Positions 19,701 through 27,331 of a DNA stretch of 64,000 nucleotides are shown in pieces. Position numbers and translations under genes: made by a program. The notes below the pieces were generated by a model, which was not told where the DNA came from, ran no database searches, and saw only the letters and a list, made by a program, of their open reading frames with translations. The stretch is from Hymenobacter convexus (GTDB lineage Bacteria; Bacteroidota; Bacteroidia; Cytophagales; Hymenobacteraceae), in assembly GCF_030580955.1 (NCBI RefSeq), contig NZ_JAUQON010000001.1, positions 434,001 through 498,000 of the forward strand. The letters are read 5' to 3'. The number at the start of each line of letters is the position of its first letter. Within the stretch, counting starts at the first letter, position 1.

Positions 19701-19780
19701 AGGTGGCCAAGGCCGGCAAGGGCCACACGGCGCGGTTTTTGGCCGAGGAACTGCGCACGAGCAAGTACGCCACGGCATAG
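16730..19780 (+). CDS. uvrA: Excinuclease ABC subunit UvrA
   Basis: 1016-residue DNA-damage recognition ATPase of nucleotide excision repair. It works as a dimer that loads UvrB. It has two ABC modules: Walker A GISGSGKSS (about 107) with signature LSGGESQRIRLA, and GVSGSGKST (about 709) with LSGGEAQRVKLA. The second zinc module is intact (CETCEG and CETCKGRRY). In the first zinc module the second Cys pair is present (CPTC, from C353), but the expected upstream pair CPxCG reads DPTTG. An N-terminal Ala/Pro/Lys-rich extension of about 75 residues precedes the usual start region (YIEVYGAREHNLKNV). The first ATG fits the promoter box at 16698. A terminator follows at 19804. Confidence 0.97.
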   Translation: MAKKSTATPAAKAPKPPKTAAAPLKKQLAGTLTEPAAAAASQPNPASVAVALQHQTPETLPPTSPNGSAHASQHPEAQYIEVYGAREHNLKNVSVQIPRNRLVVFTGISGSGKSSLAFDTIYAEGQRRYMETFSAYARSFMGGLERPDVDKIEGLSPVISIEQKTTSRNPRSTVGTITEIYDFLRLLYARTAEAFSYATGKKMIRQSDDQIINYILKHFDGKKLVVLAPVVKGRKGHYREDFQKIAKLGFTKVRVDGEILDITAKMQVDRYKIHDIEIVIDRLLVKEEDRFRLSGSVQNALTHGKGTMLVLDPDAKKATPQFFSRFLMDPTTGIAYDDPAPNTFSFNSPYGACPTCNGLGEVQEITEEAVLPDRKLSISRGGIAPLGEYRDIWIFQQLQLILKKNKATLNTPIEKLPEELLKRLLHGISEDEADSGKGTFTEPFEGIIPFLRRQMDSESDNIREWIAQYAQAQPCPECQGYRLKKESLHFKMDGKHIGELSVMDLNELAGWFEGLESRLTERQNVIARELLKEIRKRIGFLLEVGLDYLNLHRPVRTLSGGESQRIRLATQIGTQLVGVLYIMDEPSIGLHQRDNERLIKALQHLRDIGNSVIVVEHDKDMILNADHVLDIGPGAGIHGGHIVASGTPQEIFNSGSLTSQYLSGQKHIELQKKKRKGEGTELVLKGAKGNNLKNVTLKVPLGKLVAVTGVSGSGKSTLIHDTLYPILNQHFFNAKKEPLAYGSIEGLDLVDKVIEVDQSPIGRTPRSNPATYTGVFTEIRQLFGEMAEAKIRGYGPGRFSFNVKGGRCETCEGAGIRTIEMNFLPDVHVPCETCKGRRYNRETLEVRFKGKSITDILDMTVEKAVEFFEFQPRILRKIKTLNEVGLGYLTLGQQATTLSGGEAQRVKLATELSKKDTGKTFYILDEPTTGLHFEDINHLADVLQKLADKGNTVLIIEHNLDLIKVADHVIDIGPEGGAGGGTIVAQGTPEQVAKAGKGHTARFLAEELRTSKYATA

Positions 19781-19803
19781 AAATAATTAGGTAGTTGCGA
19801 AAG

Positions 19804-19837
19804 AGGCCGGAAAAATTTATTTTTCCGGCCTCTTTTC
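19804..19837 (+). terminator. uvrA terminator
   Basis: GAGGCCGGAAAAA-ttta-TTTTTCCGGCCTC followed by TTTT, 24 nt after the uvrA stop. Confidence 0.9.
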
Positions 19838-19847
19838 ATTTCTGCTT

Positions 19848-20279
19848 ATGCGCGCTCTTGTATTGATTCCGCTGCTGGCCCTGAGTGCCGGCATTCCGCC
19901 TAAAGCACCCGCAGCGGGCACTCTGTTCAAAGCCAAAATCCTCAACGGCATGAAGGGCGACAGCCTGAGCTTTGTGCTGGCGCCCGATGGCAAAACCGTA
20001 AGTAACCTCACCTTCAAAGGCTACTGGCGTTGCGGCGGCAAGCTGGAGCAGCAGCGCGCCGCCGGCCCCACCAAAGGCACATACGCCGTGAGCAACGGCA
20101 CCATTTCGGGCCGCCTCTGCGAGCCGCCGAACGGCGGGGCCACGGCGTGGTGCTTTGATTTCGGCGGGCAGATTACTGGCAAAACCGCCAAAGGCCGCTT
20201 CCGCATGAATATCAATGCCCTGCGTTGCGATTCTTATGAGTTGCAATGGGAGGCCGTGGCCGTGGGCCCGGCCAGATAG
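19848..20279 (+). CDS. Small secreted protein of unknown function
   Basis: 143 residues with an N-terminal signal peptide (about 1-22). The mature part has four cysteines (in YWRCGG, RLCEPP, AWCFDF and LRCDSY), consistent with two disulfide bonds in the periplasm, and a beta-rich look (SLSFVLAPDGKTVSNLTFKG). I recognise no family. It has its own terminator at 20288 and lies between the uvrA terminator and the convergent DUF4142 genes. Confidence 0.7.
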   Translation: MRALVLIPLLALSAGIPPKAPAAGTLFKAKILNGMKGDSLSFVLAPDGKTVSNLTFKGYWRCGGKLEQQRAAGPTKGTYAVSNGTISGRLCEPPNGGATAWCFDFGGQITGKTAKGRFRMNINALRCDSYELQWEAVAVGPAR

Positions 20280-20287
20280 GCTATTGC

Positions 20288-20325
20288 CAAAAACGCCGCT
20301 ACAGCATCTGTAGCGGCGTTTTTGT
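20288..20325 (+). terminator. Terminator of the small secreted-protein gene
   Basis: AAAAACGCCGCTACAG-cat-CTGTAGCGGCGTTTTT, a near-perfect hairpin directly after the stop codon at 20279. Confidence 0.9.
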
Positions 20326-20470
20326 AATAAGTAAGCAGGGGCTCATAGCCTGCATCTTCATGTCCGCCGACTTCTGGGCCAGGCCCAGATGCTGCTGCAC
20401 CACGGGCAGCGCTTGCCGATGAAAGCTTTCAGGTTCAACGGCTTTGCCCGATGCGGGCAGAGGCAGGAGG

Positions 20471-21073
20471 CTATTTCGCAGCGTCGACGGCTCCCTTCAT
20501 TTTGGTCACCATGTCGAGGTGCATTTTCAGCATCGGGACGGTTTTGGCGGCGAAGGCTTTGATGTCGGGGTCGGAGGCTTTGATGGAGGCGTCGGTGTAC
20601 TCCTTCACGTCTTCCTCGTGGTCCTTGAGCATTTCCTTCATGTATTCCTGGTCCATTTTCACGCCTTTCTCTTCGGTCACGTCTTTCAGCACTTTCGCGT
20701 GCTCGTCGCCGAGGGTGGTGGGCAGGGTGATGTTCTTCTTGGCGGCCAGGGCCATTAGTTCGGCGTTGCCCTTGGTGTGGTCGTCCACCATTTGCTGGGC
20801 GTATTTCTTGGCTTCCGGCGTGATGGCGCGGGCCAGCACCTGCTTGCCCATTTCCACTTCGAGCATGCCGCCGCTGGCGGCCTTGGTCATGAACTCGGAG
20901 TCGTAGTCCATTCCTTTTTTCTCCACTTTGCCCACGGCGTCGTTGGCCGTGGTGCTGTCGGCTTTCACTTCATTGGTTTTCTGGGCCTCCTTCACGGAGT
21001 CGTTGGAGTTGCAGCCGGCAGCCGCCAAAAGCACCGTAGCGGCGCTGAACAGGGTGATGAAAGAGCGTTTCAT
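20471..21073 (-). CDS. DUF4142 domain lipoprotein
   Basis: 200 residues with lipoprotein signal VLLAAAGC (lipid-anchored Cys about 21). After a charged linker comes a DUF4142 helical-bundle domain (about 55-195), with typical text FMTKAASGGMLEVEMGKQVL, YAQQMVDDHTKGNAELM and KMDQEYMKEMLKDHEEDV. DUF4142 is a ferritin-like four-helix family found in the periplasm; its biochemical role is not established. It is followed within 62 nt upstream by a divergent paralogue on the same strand, so the two are probably co-transcribed and arose by duplication. Confidence 0.88.
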   Translation of the reverse strand: MKRSFITLFSAATVLLAAAGCNSNDSVKEAQKTNEVKADSTTANDAVGKVEKKGMDYDSEFMTKAASGGMLEVEMGKQVLARAITPEAKKYAQQMVDDHTKGNAELMALAAKKNITLPTTLGDEHAKVLKDVTEEKGVKMDQEYMKEMLKDHEEDVKEYTDASIKASDPDIKAFAAKTVPMLKMHLDMVTKMKGAVDAAK

Positions 21074-21135
21074 GAAGAAATCGGGTTGGTGAAAAGCTAA
21101 AATGACAATAGGTACATGAACAAATGCTGAAGCAG

Positions 21136-21747
21136 CTACGGCAGCTTATCCGCCGCGTCAGCAGCCTCTTTGGCGGCGTCCAGCTGCTCGTCAATCGGCG
21201 GGTAGTACTTGGCGGCCAGCGCGCGGATGTCGCCGTCGTAGGCGTCGTCCTTCATGTCGTCGAAGGCATCTTCGTCCTGCTTCTGGATTTTTACGAGCAG
21301 AGCCATTACGCGCTTGTCGAGCTGGCTGCCGGTTTGGGTGCTGGCCTCGTGGTAGGCGCTCTGCTCGTCATCGCCGAGGGCCGAGGGCACGGCCAGCTGC
21401 TTGGCCGCGGCCAGGGTGCGCAGGGTGGCCAGCAGGTCGAGGCGGCTCTGCACCGCCGCCGTGCCGAAGGCGCGCACGGCCGGCGCCGTGGCCCGGGTCT
21501 GGGCCAGCTTGCCCAGCTCGACTTCCAGCAGCGCATTGCTGGTGGCCCGCACCAGAAATTCCGCGTCGGCCTCCTGCTTTTTGGTGATGTCGGCATCGGC
21601 AATTTTGTGCTCGTTCAGGGCCGTGGCATCTTTCACGGCGTCTGGGTCGCCGCTGCCATTCGGGGAGCACGCCACCGCCAGCGGCAGGACCGCCAGGCCC
21701 AGCAACAGCCCCCGTATGGGAGGCAAAATATTCAGCGAAAGGCGCAT
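21136..21747 (-). CDS. DUF4142 domain protein, probable lipoprotein (paralogue)
   Basis: 203 residues. The signal segment ends LPLAVACSPN, a possible lipobox (AVAC). The DUF4142 domain (about 55-195) shows FLVRATSNALLEVELGKLAQ and SQLDKRVMALLVKIQKQDEDAF, parallel to the neighbour at 20471. It lacks the HT-K motif (VDDHTKGN) of the sibling, so the two have diverged. It is the upstream gene of the pair. Function is unknown; a stress-related periplasmic role is often assumed for the family, without proof. Confidence 0.82.
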   Translation of the reverse strand: MRLSLNILPPIRGLLLGLAVLPLAVACSPNGSGDPDAVKDATALNEHKIADADITKKQEADAEFLVRATSNALLEVELGKLAQTRATAPAVRAFGTAAVQSRLDLLATLRTLAAAKQLAVPSALGDDEQSAYHEASTQTGSQLDKRVMALLVKIQKQDEDAFDDMKDDAYDGDIRALAAKYYPPIDEQLDAAKEAADAADKLP

Positions 21748-21927
21748 GGCAAGTGGTTTTTTGAGAATAAGACGTAAGTTGGCCAGCTATACGCGGGCTT
21801 GGGAAGTGGGTTCTTCAAGGATTTAGGCATTTTTTTGAAACCGTGTTAAACCTGAACCGGGAAGCGGCTTCCAACCGGCCACAAACGCAGTACATCTTCT
21901 AACATCGTTATATTTTCAATCTTCGCC

Positions 21928-22773
21928 ATGCGTACCTTTTCGCTCCGCTCCCTGACGTTGGCCTGCCTGGCCAGCGGCCTGCTCCTCACCACCGGCTGCA
22001 ACCGCAAAACCGATGACGCCGCCCCCGACGACATCACCACCGCCGAAGACCGCAGCGAGGACAACATCGAAACCGCCGTGAGCTCCGATGCCAAGCTGGC
22101 CGGCCCCGCCGACCCCAACGTCCAGGGCTCAGCTTTCGCCACCACCGAACTGGAGTTCCACGCCCGCTTCGGCGCCTGCGCCACCCGCACCTACGACTAC
22201 AACGCCCGCACGCTCACCATCGATTTCGGCCCCACCGACTGCCTGTGCCCCGACGGCCGCTACCGCCGCGGCCAGATTCTGGTGCGCTTCACCACCGACG
22301 TGCTCACCCGCCGCGCCGGTGCCGTGGTCACCCGCACCAACTACTTTGTGAACAACAACCAGCACACCGCCACCCGCACCTTCACCGACCTGGGCCAGGG
22401 CTCGTTCTCGGTCGATGTCACCAACGCCAGCATCATCCGGGCCAACAACGGCGGCACCCACTCCTGGACCGCCAGCTGGACCTTTACCCAGACGGCCGGC
22501 TACGGCACGCCCCAGTATTCCGACGACGTGTTTAGTGTAACCGGCTCTTCGGCTGGCACCAACCGCAACAACGTAAGCTACACCACCACCATCCAGTCGC
22601 CCCTCATCAAGCGCGGCGACTGTTTCAAATACTTCGTGCAGGGCACCGTCAGCATCAGCAATACCAACGGCAAAACCCTGCTGCTCAACTACGACCCCAG
22701 CGGCACCCACGACTGCGACCGTATTGCCAGCGTGACCGTGAACGGCCGCACCCGCACCATCACCCTGCGCTAG
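21928..22773 (+). CDS. Lipoprotein of unknown function
   Basis: 281 residues with a clear lipobox (GLLLTTGC, Cys about 23) followed by an acidic linker (about 25-55). The body is rich in beta-forming and Thr/Asn residues, with four Cys spread along it (GACATR, DCLCPD, RGDCF, HDCDR). It could be a beta-sandwich exposed in the periplasm or on the surface. Similar lipoproteins are common in Hymenobacter-like genomes, but I know of no assigned role. It has its own terminator at 22812 and converges with the enoyl-CoA isomerase gene. Confidence 0.75.
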   Translation: MRTFSLRSLTLACLASGLLLTTGCNRKTDDAAPDDITTAEDRSEDNIETAVSSDAKLAGPADPNVQGSAFATTELEFHARFGACATRTYDYNARTLTIDFGPTDCLCPDGRYRRGQILVRFTTDVLTRRAGAVVTRTNYFVNNNQHTATRTFTDLGQGSFSVDVTNASIIRANNGGTHSWTASWTFTQTAGYGTPQYSDDVFSVTGSSAGTNRNNVSYTTTIQSPLIKRGDCFKYFVQGTVSISNTNGKTLLLNYDPSGTHDCDRIASVTVNGRTRTITLR

Positions 22774-22811
22774 GCCATCGGGCTTCGGCCCAACGGTTTC
22801 CTGCTGCAAAC

Positions 22812-22843
22812 AAAAGAGCCGTCCCGATTAAGACGGCTCTTTT
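22812..22843. terminator. Terminator after the lipoprotein gene
   Basis: AAAAGAGCCGTC-ccgattaa-GACGGCTCTTTT. A and T tracts on both sides suit the convergent genes. Confidence 0.88.
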
Positions 22844-22886
22844 CATTTGCGGTCAGCATGGGCTGGAAAAACCAGCCGGCGGTGTT

Positions 22887-23687
22887 CTATTTCCCGGTGA
22901 ATACCGGCTTGCGCTTCTCACTAAACGCTTTCACGCCCTCCAAGTAGTCCGCCGATTCACCGGCAATCTGTTGGCAATGGGCTTCGTAGTCAAGCATCTC
23001 GTCCAGCGTAGAAGCGCCGGCCTTGTTCAGCATCTGCTTGATGAGGCCGATAGACTTAGTGGGGGCCGAGGCGTAGCGGCCGGCCAGCGCATAGGTGGCC
23101 TCGTCGAGCTGCTCGGGCGCCACCACCTGGTTCACCAGCCCCAGCCGCAACGCTTCCTCGGCCGGAACTTTCGAGCCCAGGCTGCACAGCTCGAAGGCCT
23201 TGAGCGTGCCCACCAGCCGCGGCAAAAACCACGACGAGCCCGAATCCGGCACCAGCCCGATGTTGATAAAAACTTCAATCAGCGAAGCCTCGCTGCTGGC
23301 AATGATGGCATCGCAGGCCAGTGCCAGCGAGCAGCCCGCGCCCGCCGCCACGCCGTTAAGGCGCCCAATAATCGGCTTCGGCAGCCCGCGCATGGCCCGG
23401 ATGATGGGGTTGTAGCGCTGGTGCAGCGAGTCGTAGAAGGAGCGGGGCTTGCCTTCGGCCGCGGCGGCTTCCTGCGCCGCTTTCAAGTCCTGGCCCGAGC
23501 AGAAGGCCCGGCCGGCGCCCGTGAGCACCACGGCCCGCACGGCAGCATCGCGCGCCACCTGCTTCAGGGCGTCCTGCAGCTCGTAGCTCATCGGGTCATT
23601 GAAGGCGTTGAACACCTCCGGGCGGTTCAGGGTGATGGTGGCCACGCCGTCGGGGCGCACGTCGTAGAGCAGGCTGGTATAGGTCAT
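22887..23687 (-). CDS. Enoyl-CoA hydratase/isomerase family protein, PaaG-like
   Basis: 266 residues from ATG 23687 (MTYTSLLYDV); the longer frame runs through a low-complexity repeat. Crotonase fold with FCSGQDLK, the oxyanion-hole text RLNGVAAGAGCSLALACD, and INIGLVPDSGSSWFLPR. The Asp in VPD is the position used by PaaG (ring 1,2-epoxyphenylacetyl-CoA isomerase) instead of the Glu of classical enoyl-CoA hydratases. No other phenylacetate genes are nearby, so the assignment to that pathway is tentative. It acts in the cytoplasm and could also serve beta-oxidation. Confidence 0.85.
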   Translation of the reverse strand: MTYTSLLYDVRPDGVATITLNRPEVFNAFNDPMSYELQDALKQVARDAAVRAVVLTGAGRAFCSGQDLKAAQEAAAAEGKPRSFYDSLHQRYNPIIRAMRGLPKPIIGRLNGVAAGAGCSLALACDAIIASSEASLIEVFINIGLVPDSGSSWFLPRLVGTLKAFELCSLGSKVPAEEALRLGLVNQVVAPEQLDEATYALAGRYASAPTKSIGLIKQMLNKAGASTLDEMLDYEAHCQQIAGESADYLEGVKAFSEKRKPVFTGK

Positions 23688-23688
23688 T

Positions 23689-23746
23689 TGGTGAATTGGT
23701 GGGATTGGGAATTGGTGGAACGGTGAGTTGGCGGAGTGGTAGGTTG
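23689..23746. repeat. Degenerate GGTGAATTGG-type low-complexity repeat
   Basis: Successive near-copies of GGTGRRTTGG (ggtgaattgg, tgggattggg, aattggtgg, cggtgagttgg) run directly up to the enoyl-CoA isomerase start codon on the other strand. Confidence 0.6.
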
Positions 23747-23756
23747 ATAAATCAAA

Positions 23757-23800
23757 CGCAAGAACGTCATGCAGCTCGCAGCGAAGCATGCGTTCTTGCG
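23757..23800. repeat. Short REP-like hairpin (CGCAAGAACGTCATGC)
   Basis: The left arm CGCAAGAACGTCATGC pairs with GCATGCGTTCTTGCG with a single bulge and a 13-nt loop. It shares the AACGTCATG core with the elements at 27211 and 37695. It lies just downstream of the ispD stop and may double as its terminator. Confidence 0.7.
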
Positions 23801-23806
23801 GTCGCG

Positions 23807-24532
23807 TTACGCCCCGCCAAGCAACGCCTCGGCTATTATTAAATCCTCCGGCGTCGTGATTTTCAGATTGCGGTAGTCACCGTCCACCAATTGTACACGG
23901 CACAAGTCATCCACCACCGTGGCATCATCGGTAAACGAAGCCAGCTCCGGCATGGCGTAGGCGCGGCGCAACAGGTCGATTTCAAACGTCTGGGGCGTCT
24001 GCATCAGGCGCAGGCGGCTGCGGTTTTGCGCGGCCGAGCCGTGCTGCGACACCAGCCGCACCGAATCCTTCGGCATCACGGCGGCGGCGGCGGCAGCATG
24101 GGTAGCGGCGGCCGCGTAGGTGCGCTCCACCACCTGGCGCGACACCAGCGGGCGCACCCCATCGTGCACGGCTACGAGGCCTTCGGCATGAGCACTCAGC
24201 CCAGCCAAGCCGGCCTTCACCGAGGCCCAGCGCGTGGCCCCGCCCGCCACCAGCCGGTGCGGAATATCCACGCTGAACTGCGCGCACAGCCCCTGCCAGA
24301 TATCCAACTGGTCGGCGGGCAGCACCACCACAATTTCGCGCACGCCCAGCGCCGGCTCGGCAAAGCGGCGCAGCGTGTGCAGCAGCACGGGCTCGCCGCG
24401 CAGCAATAGGAACTGCTTGGGGCAGTCGGAGCCCATGCGGGTGCCGCTGCCGCCCGCCACGAGGATGGCCAGCCGGGGTGCGTGGGGACTAGGAAGCCCG
24501 GGCGCTTGCCGGGGAAGGGTAGGGGTTTTCAT
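23807..24532 (-). CDS. ispD: 2-C-methyl-D-erythritol 4-phosphate cytidylyltransferase
   Basis: 241 residues. Third step of the MEP isoprenoid pathway: CTP plus methylerythritol 4-phosphate gives CDP-methylerythritol. The nucleotide-binding loop LVAGGSGTRMG...CPKQF (about 24-42) is diagnostic. Further marks are GGATRWASVKAGL, AVHDGVRPLVS, LMQTPQTFEIDLLRRAY and TDDATVVD. Length is normal for the family, and the protein is cytoplasmic. The gene lies 83 nt downstream of queA on the same strand, with the queA terminator between them, so it probably has its own promoter. Confidence 0.96.
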   Translation of the reverse strand: MKTPTLPRQAPGLPSPHAPRLAILVAGGSGTRMGSDCPKQFLLLRGEPVLLHTLRRFAEPALGVREIVVVLPADQLDIWQGLCAQFSVDIPHRLVAGGATRWASVKAGLAGLSAHAEGLVAVHDGVRPLVSRQVVERTYAAAATHAAAAAAVMPKDSVRLVSQHGSAAQNRSRLRLMQTPQTFEIDLLRRAYAMPELASFTDDATVVDDLCRVQLVDGDYRNLKITTPEDLIIAEALLGGA

Positions 24533-24555
24533 CGGCGCGAAGTTCTGTATAAAAA

Positions 24556-24595
24556 AGAACGCCGGAACTCCTGCTGAGGAATTCCGGCGTTCTGA
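24556..24595 (-). terminator. queA terminator
   Basis: AGAACGCCGGAA-ctcctgctgagga-TTCCGGCGTTCT, followed on the minus strand by TTTTTTATA, 21 nt after the queA stop. Confidence 0.85.
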
Positions 24596-24615
24596 AAAGC
24601 TAGCTGCTTGAATCC

Positions 24616-25671
24616 TTACAGAATCAGCATCGCGTCGCCGTAGCTGAAGAACTTATACTTCTCGGCAATGGCTTGCTTGTAGGCTTCCATCAGCAGCGGG
24701 TAGCCGGCGAAGGCCGCTGCCAGCATGATGAGCGTGCTCTCCGGCATGTGCAGGTTGGTGAGCATGCAATTGGCGATTTTGAAATCGTGGGGCGGGAAGA
24801 TGAACCGGTCAATCCAGCCCTGGGTGGGCTTCATGCGGGCATTGGCCGACACCGACGCCTCCATGGCGCGGATGGTGGTGGTGCCCACGGCGCACACCTT
24901 CTTCTTGGCATCGAGGGCCTTATTCACCACCTCGCAGGCCGGGGCCGTCACGATGAAGTTCTCGGAGTCCATCTTGTGCTTGGTCAGGTCTTCCACATCC
25001 ACCGTGCGGAAAGTGCCCAGGCCCACGTGCAGCGTCACAAACGCCGGCTCCACGCCCTTGATTTCCATGCGCTTCATCACCTCGCGGGTGAAGTGCAGGC
25101 CGGCCGACGGGGCCGCCACCGCGCCAATGTGCTCGGCGTAGATGGTCTGGTACCGCTCCTTGTCGGCGGGCTCGGTTTCGCGGTTGATAACCTCTTTCGG
25201 AATCGGGGTTTCGCCCAGTTCGTAGAGCGCCTTGCGGAACTCCTCGTCGGTGCCATCAAACAGGAATTTGATGGTGCGGCCGCGCGAAGTCGTATTGTCA
25301 ATTACCTCGGCCACCATGTCCGATTCGCCGAAGTACAGCTTGTTGCCGACGCGGATTTTGCGGGCGGGGTCCACCAGCACGTCCCACAGGCGCAGCTCCT
25401 TGTTCAGCTCGCGCAGCAGGAAAACCTCAATTTTGGCGCCGGTTTTTTCTTTGTTGCCGTAGAGGCGGGCCGGGAAAACTTTGGTGTCGTTGAACACCAA
25501 AACGTCGCCCTCGTTAAAATAATCGAGAATATCTTTAAAGTTGCGGTGCTCAATTTGGCCGGTGGCGCGGTGCACCACCATCAGGCGGCTTTCGTCGCGG
25601 TTGCGGGCCGGGTGCATGGCCACCAGCTCCTCGGGGAGTTCGAACTTGAACTCATGCAATTTCATCGCCAT
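24616..25671 (-). CDS. queA: S-adenosylmethionine:tRNA ribosyltransferase-isomerase
   Basis: 351 residues from ATG 25671 (MAMKLHEF); six bases on, a second ATG also fits. QueA transfers and isomerises the ribosyl moiety of AdoMet onto preQ1-modified tRNA to give epoxyqueuosine. Family marks are the start [29 protein letters not shown], the central [34 protein letters not shown] and the end [19 protein letters not shown]. All usual blocks are present. Other queuosine genes are not in the window. A TAnnTTTG box lies 39 nt upstream. Confidence 0.97.
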   Translation of the reverse strand: MAMKLHEFKFELPEELVAMHPARNRDESRLMVVHRATGQIEHRNFKDILDYFNEGDVLVFNDTKVFPARLYGNKEKTGAKIEVFLLRELNKELRLWDVLVDPARKIRVGNKLYFGESDMVAEVIDNTTSRGRTIKFLFDGTDEEFRKALYELGETPIPKEVINRETEPADKERYQTIYAEHIGAVAAPSAGLHFTREVMKRMEIKGVEPAFVTLHVGLGTFRTVDVEDLTKHKMDSENFIVTAPACEVVNKALDAKKKVCAVGTTTIRAMEASVSANARMKPTQGWIDRFIFPPHDFKIANCMLTNLHMPESTLIMLAAAFAGYPLLMEAYKQAIAEKYKFFSYGDAMLIL

Positions 25672-25709
25672 AGGGCAGGATTGGGGGAATATACGGAATT
25701 TTGGGGAGG

Positions 25710-25717
25710 CAAAAGTA
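25710..25717 (-). promoter_or_regulatory. Bacteroidota -7 box of queA
   Basis: On the minus strand TACTTTTG matches TAnnTTTG exactly, 38 nt before the queA ATG. No clear -33 TTG at the expected spacing. Confidence 0.5.
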
Positions 25718-25925
25718 CGGCTTTTTCTCGGAGTATCCATTTTTTGGTGAATACTCCGAAGGCGGGGCGTGCTTTCATCGTCAGCAACTTCCCCGCGCTT
25801 TCCCGTCTTTTGAACTTGTAAACAAGCTTTACGAGAAACTGCCGCCGTTGGCAAAAGTTATCCGGTGCACTTTTGCAGGTGCCACCGGCGCACCGCCGCT
25901 TTTTTCTGCACCTCACCCTTATCCT

Positions 25926-27188
25926 ATGCTCACGCTCCGTCTCGTCTTCGAAAGCTTTCGATTCGCCCTGGATGCCTTAAAGGCCAATTTGTTGCGCACG
26001 ATACTGTCGCTGCTGGGTGTCACGGTGGGCATTTTTTCTATCATCGCCGTCTTCACCGTCGTCGATTCGCTGGAAAGCAACATCCGCAGCAGCCTCGATT
26101 TTGTGGGCGACAAAATTATTTACGTCCAGAAATGGCCGTTTATTTTTTCGCCCGATTCGCCCTGGTGGAAATATTTCAACCGCCCCAACCCCACGCCGCG
26201 CGAGTTCCAGCAGCTGCGCCGGCAGCTCGGGCCCAATAATAAAGGCGTAGCCATGTTCGCCGCCAACAGCGGCAATACGCTCAAAGCCGGCTCCAACTCG
26301 GTGGCTGACTGCGTGCTGCAGGGCGTGACCTACGATTTCCGTATCGTGAGCAACGTGCCGCTCAAGGAAGGCCGCTATTTCACCACGCAGGAAATGGACG
26401 CCGGCCGGCCGGTGGCCATCATCGGCGCCACCATCGCCGAAAACCTGTTTCCCAGCGGCAGCGCCCTGGGCCGGGAGTTCAAGGCGCGTGGCCGCACGTT
26501 CACCATCATCGGCGTGATGGAAAAGGAGGGCAAAAAGCTGCTCACCATATCCAGCAACGACGCCAACTGCATCATCCCGTTTAACTTATTCGCCAAGCTG
26601 CTTTCCGTAAGCACCACCGGCAAAGGCGGTGGTCCCAGCGTGTCCATCGCCGTGAAGGGCCGCGACGAGGACGCGGGCCTGCTCGATTTGGAGTACGAAA
26701 TGCAGGGCGTGATGCGCAACATCCGCGGCCTCAAGCCCCGCGAGGAAGACAACTTCGCCTTGAACCGGCCCGAAATGATTGCCTCCGTGATAGGCACCCT
26801 TTTCAGCCGTATCGGCGTGATTGGGGCCATGATTGGCGGCCTGGCCACGCTGGTAGGCGGCTTCGGCATTGCCAACATCATGTTCGTGTCGGTGCGGGAG
26901 CGCACCAACATTATCGGTATTCAGAAGTCGTTGGGGGCCAAAAACTTCTTCATCCTGTTCCAATTCCTGTTCGAAGCCATTTGCCTGTGCCTCATTGGCG
27001 GTGGCGCGGGCATTTTCCTGGTCTGGCTCGTCACCACCATTCCGCAGGATGCCTTACCGCTCACCATGACCACGGCCCGCATCGTGCTGGGCCTGCTCAT
27101 TTCGGTGGCCATTGGGGTGGTGGCCGGCATTGTGCCCGCAGCCGTGGCGGCCAATCTGGACCCGGTGATAGCCATCAGGGCCAAGTAG
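25926..27188 (+). CDS. ABC transporter permease, MacB/FtsX type
   Basis: 420 residues. The ATG at 25926 begins directly with the first membrane segment; the longer open frame includes the divergent promoter region. The topology is the classic MacB one: one N-terminal helix (about 20-45, TILSLLGVTVGIFSIIAVFTVVDSL), a large periplasmic MacB_PCD domain (about 46-280), then three C-terminal FtsX helices (about 290-415) with GGFGIANIMFVSVRERTNIIGIQKSLGA. Such permeases pair with a separate ATPase in mechanotransmission-type export of lipoproteins, peptides or drugs. No ATPase gene is adjacent, so its partner must be elsewhere. Confidence 0.92.
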   Translation: MLTLRLVFESFRFALDALKANLLRTILSLLGVTVGIFSIIAVFTVVDSLESNIRSSLDFVGDKIIYVQKWPFIFSPDSPWWKYFNRPNPTPREFQQLRRQLGPNNKGVAMFAANSGNTLKAGSNSVADCVLQGVTYDFRIVSNVPLKEGRYFTTQEMDAGRPVAIIGATIAENLFPSGSALGREFKARGRTFTIIGVMEKEGKKLLTISSNDANCIIPFNLFAKLLSVSTTGKGGGPSVSIAVKGRDEDAGLLDLEYEMQGVMRNIRGLKPREEDNFALNRPEMIASVIGTLFSRIGVIGAMIGGLATLVGGFGIANIMFVSVRERTNIIGIQKSLGAKNFFILFQFLFEAICLCLIGGGAGIFLVWLVTTIPQDALPLTMTTARIVLGLLISVAIGVVAGIVPAAVAANLDPVIAIRAK

Positions 27189-27205
27189 GAGCCGGAAACC
27201 AAACA

Positions 27206-27242
27206 AAAGGAACGTCATGCAGCGCGCTGCATGACGTTCTTT
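27206..27242. repeat. Perfect short palindrome (AACGTCATGCAGCG), REP-like/terminator
   Basis: AACGTCATGCAGCG and CGCTGCATGACGTT (27211-27238) form a 28-bp perfect spacerless palindrome flanked by AAAGG and CTTT. It lies 22 nt downstream of the ABC permease stop, so it may terminate that gene. The core is shared with the larger inverted repeats. Confidence 0.85.
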
Positions 27243-27331
27243 AATTTGTGGCGTTTGCGGCGCTTTAACTGTGCCAGCTCAACATCAAGGCGTAATTATG
27301 CGTCTCTACGGCACAACCATTTTCCTGCTTG

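Noticed and set aside
25926..27188. Complete MacAB-type exporter locus
   Set aside because: No ATPase or membrane-fusion gene is adjacent, so only a permease is called.
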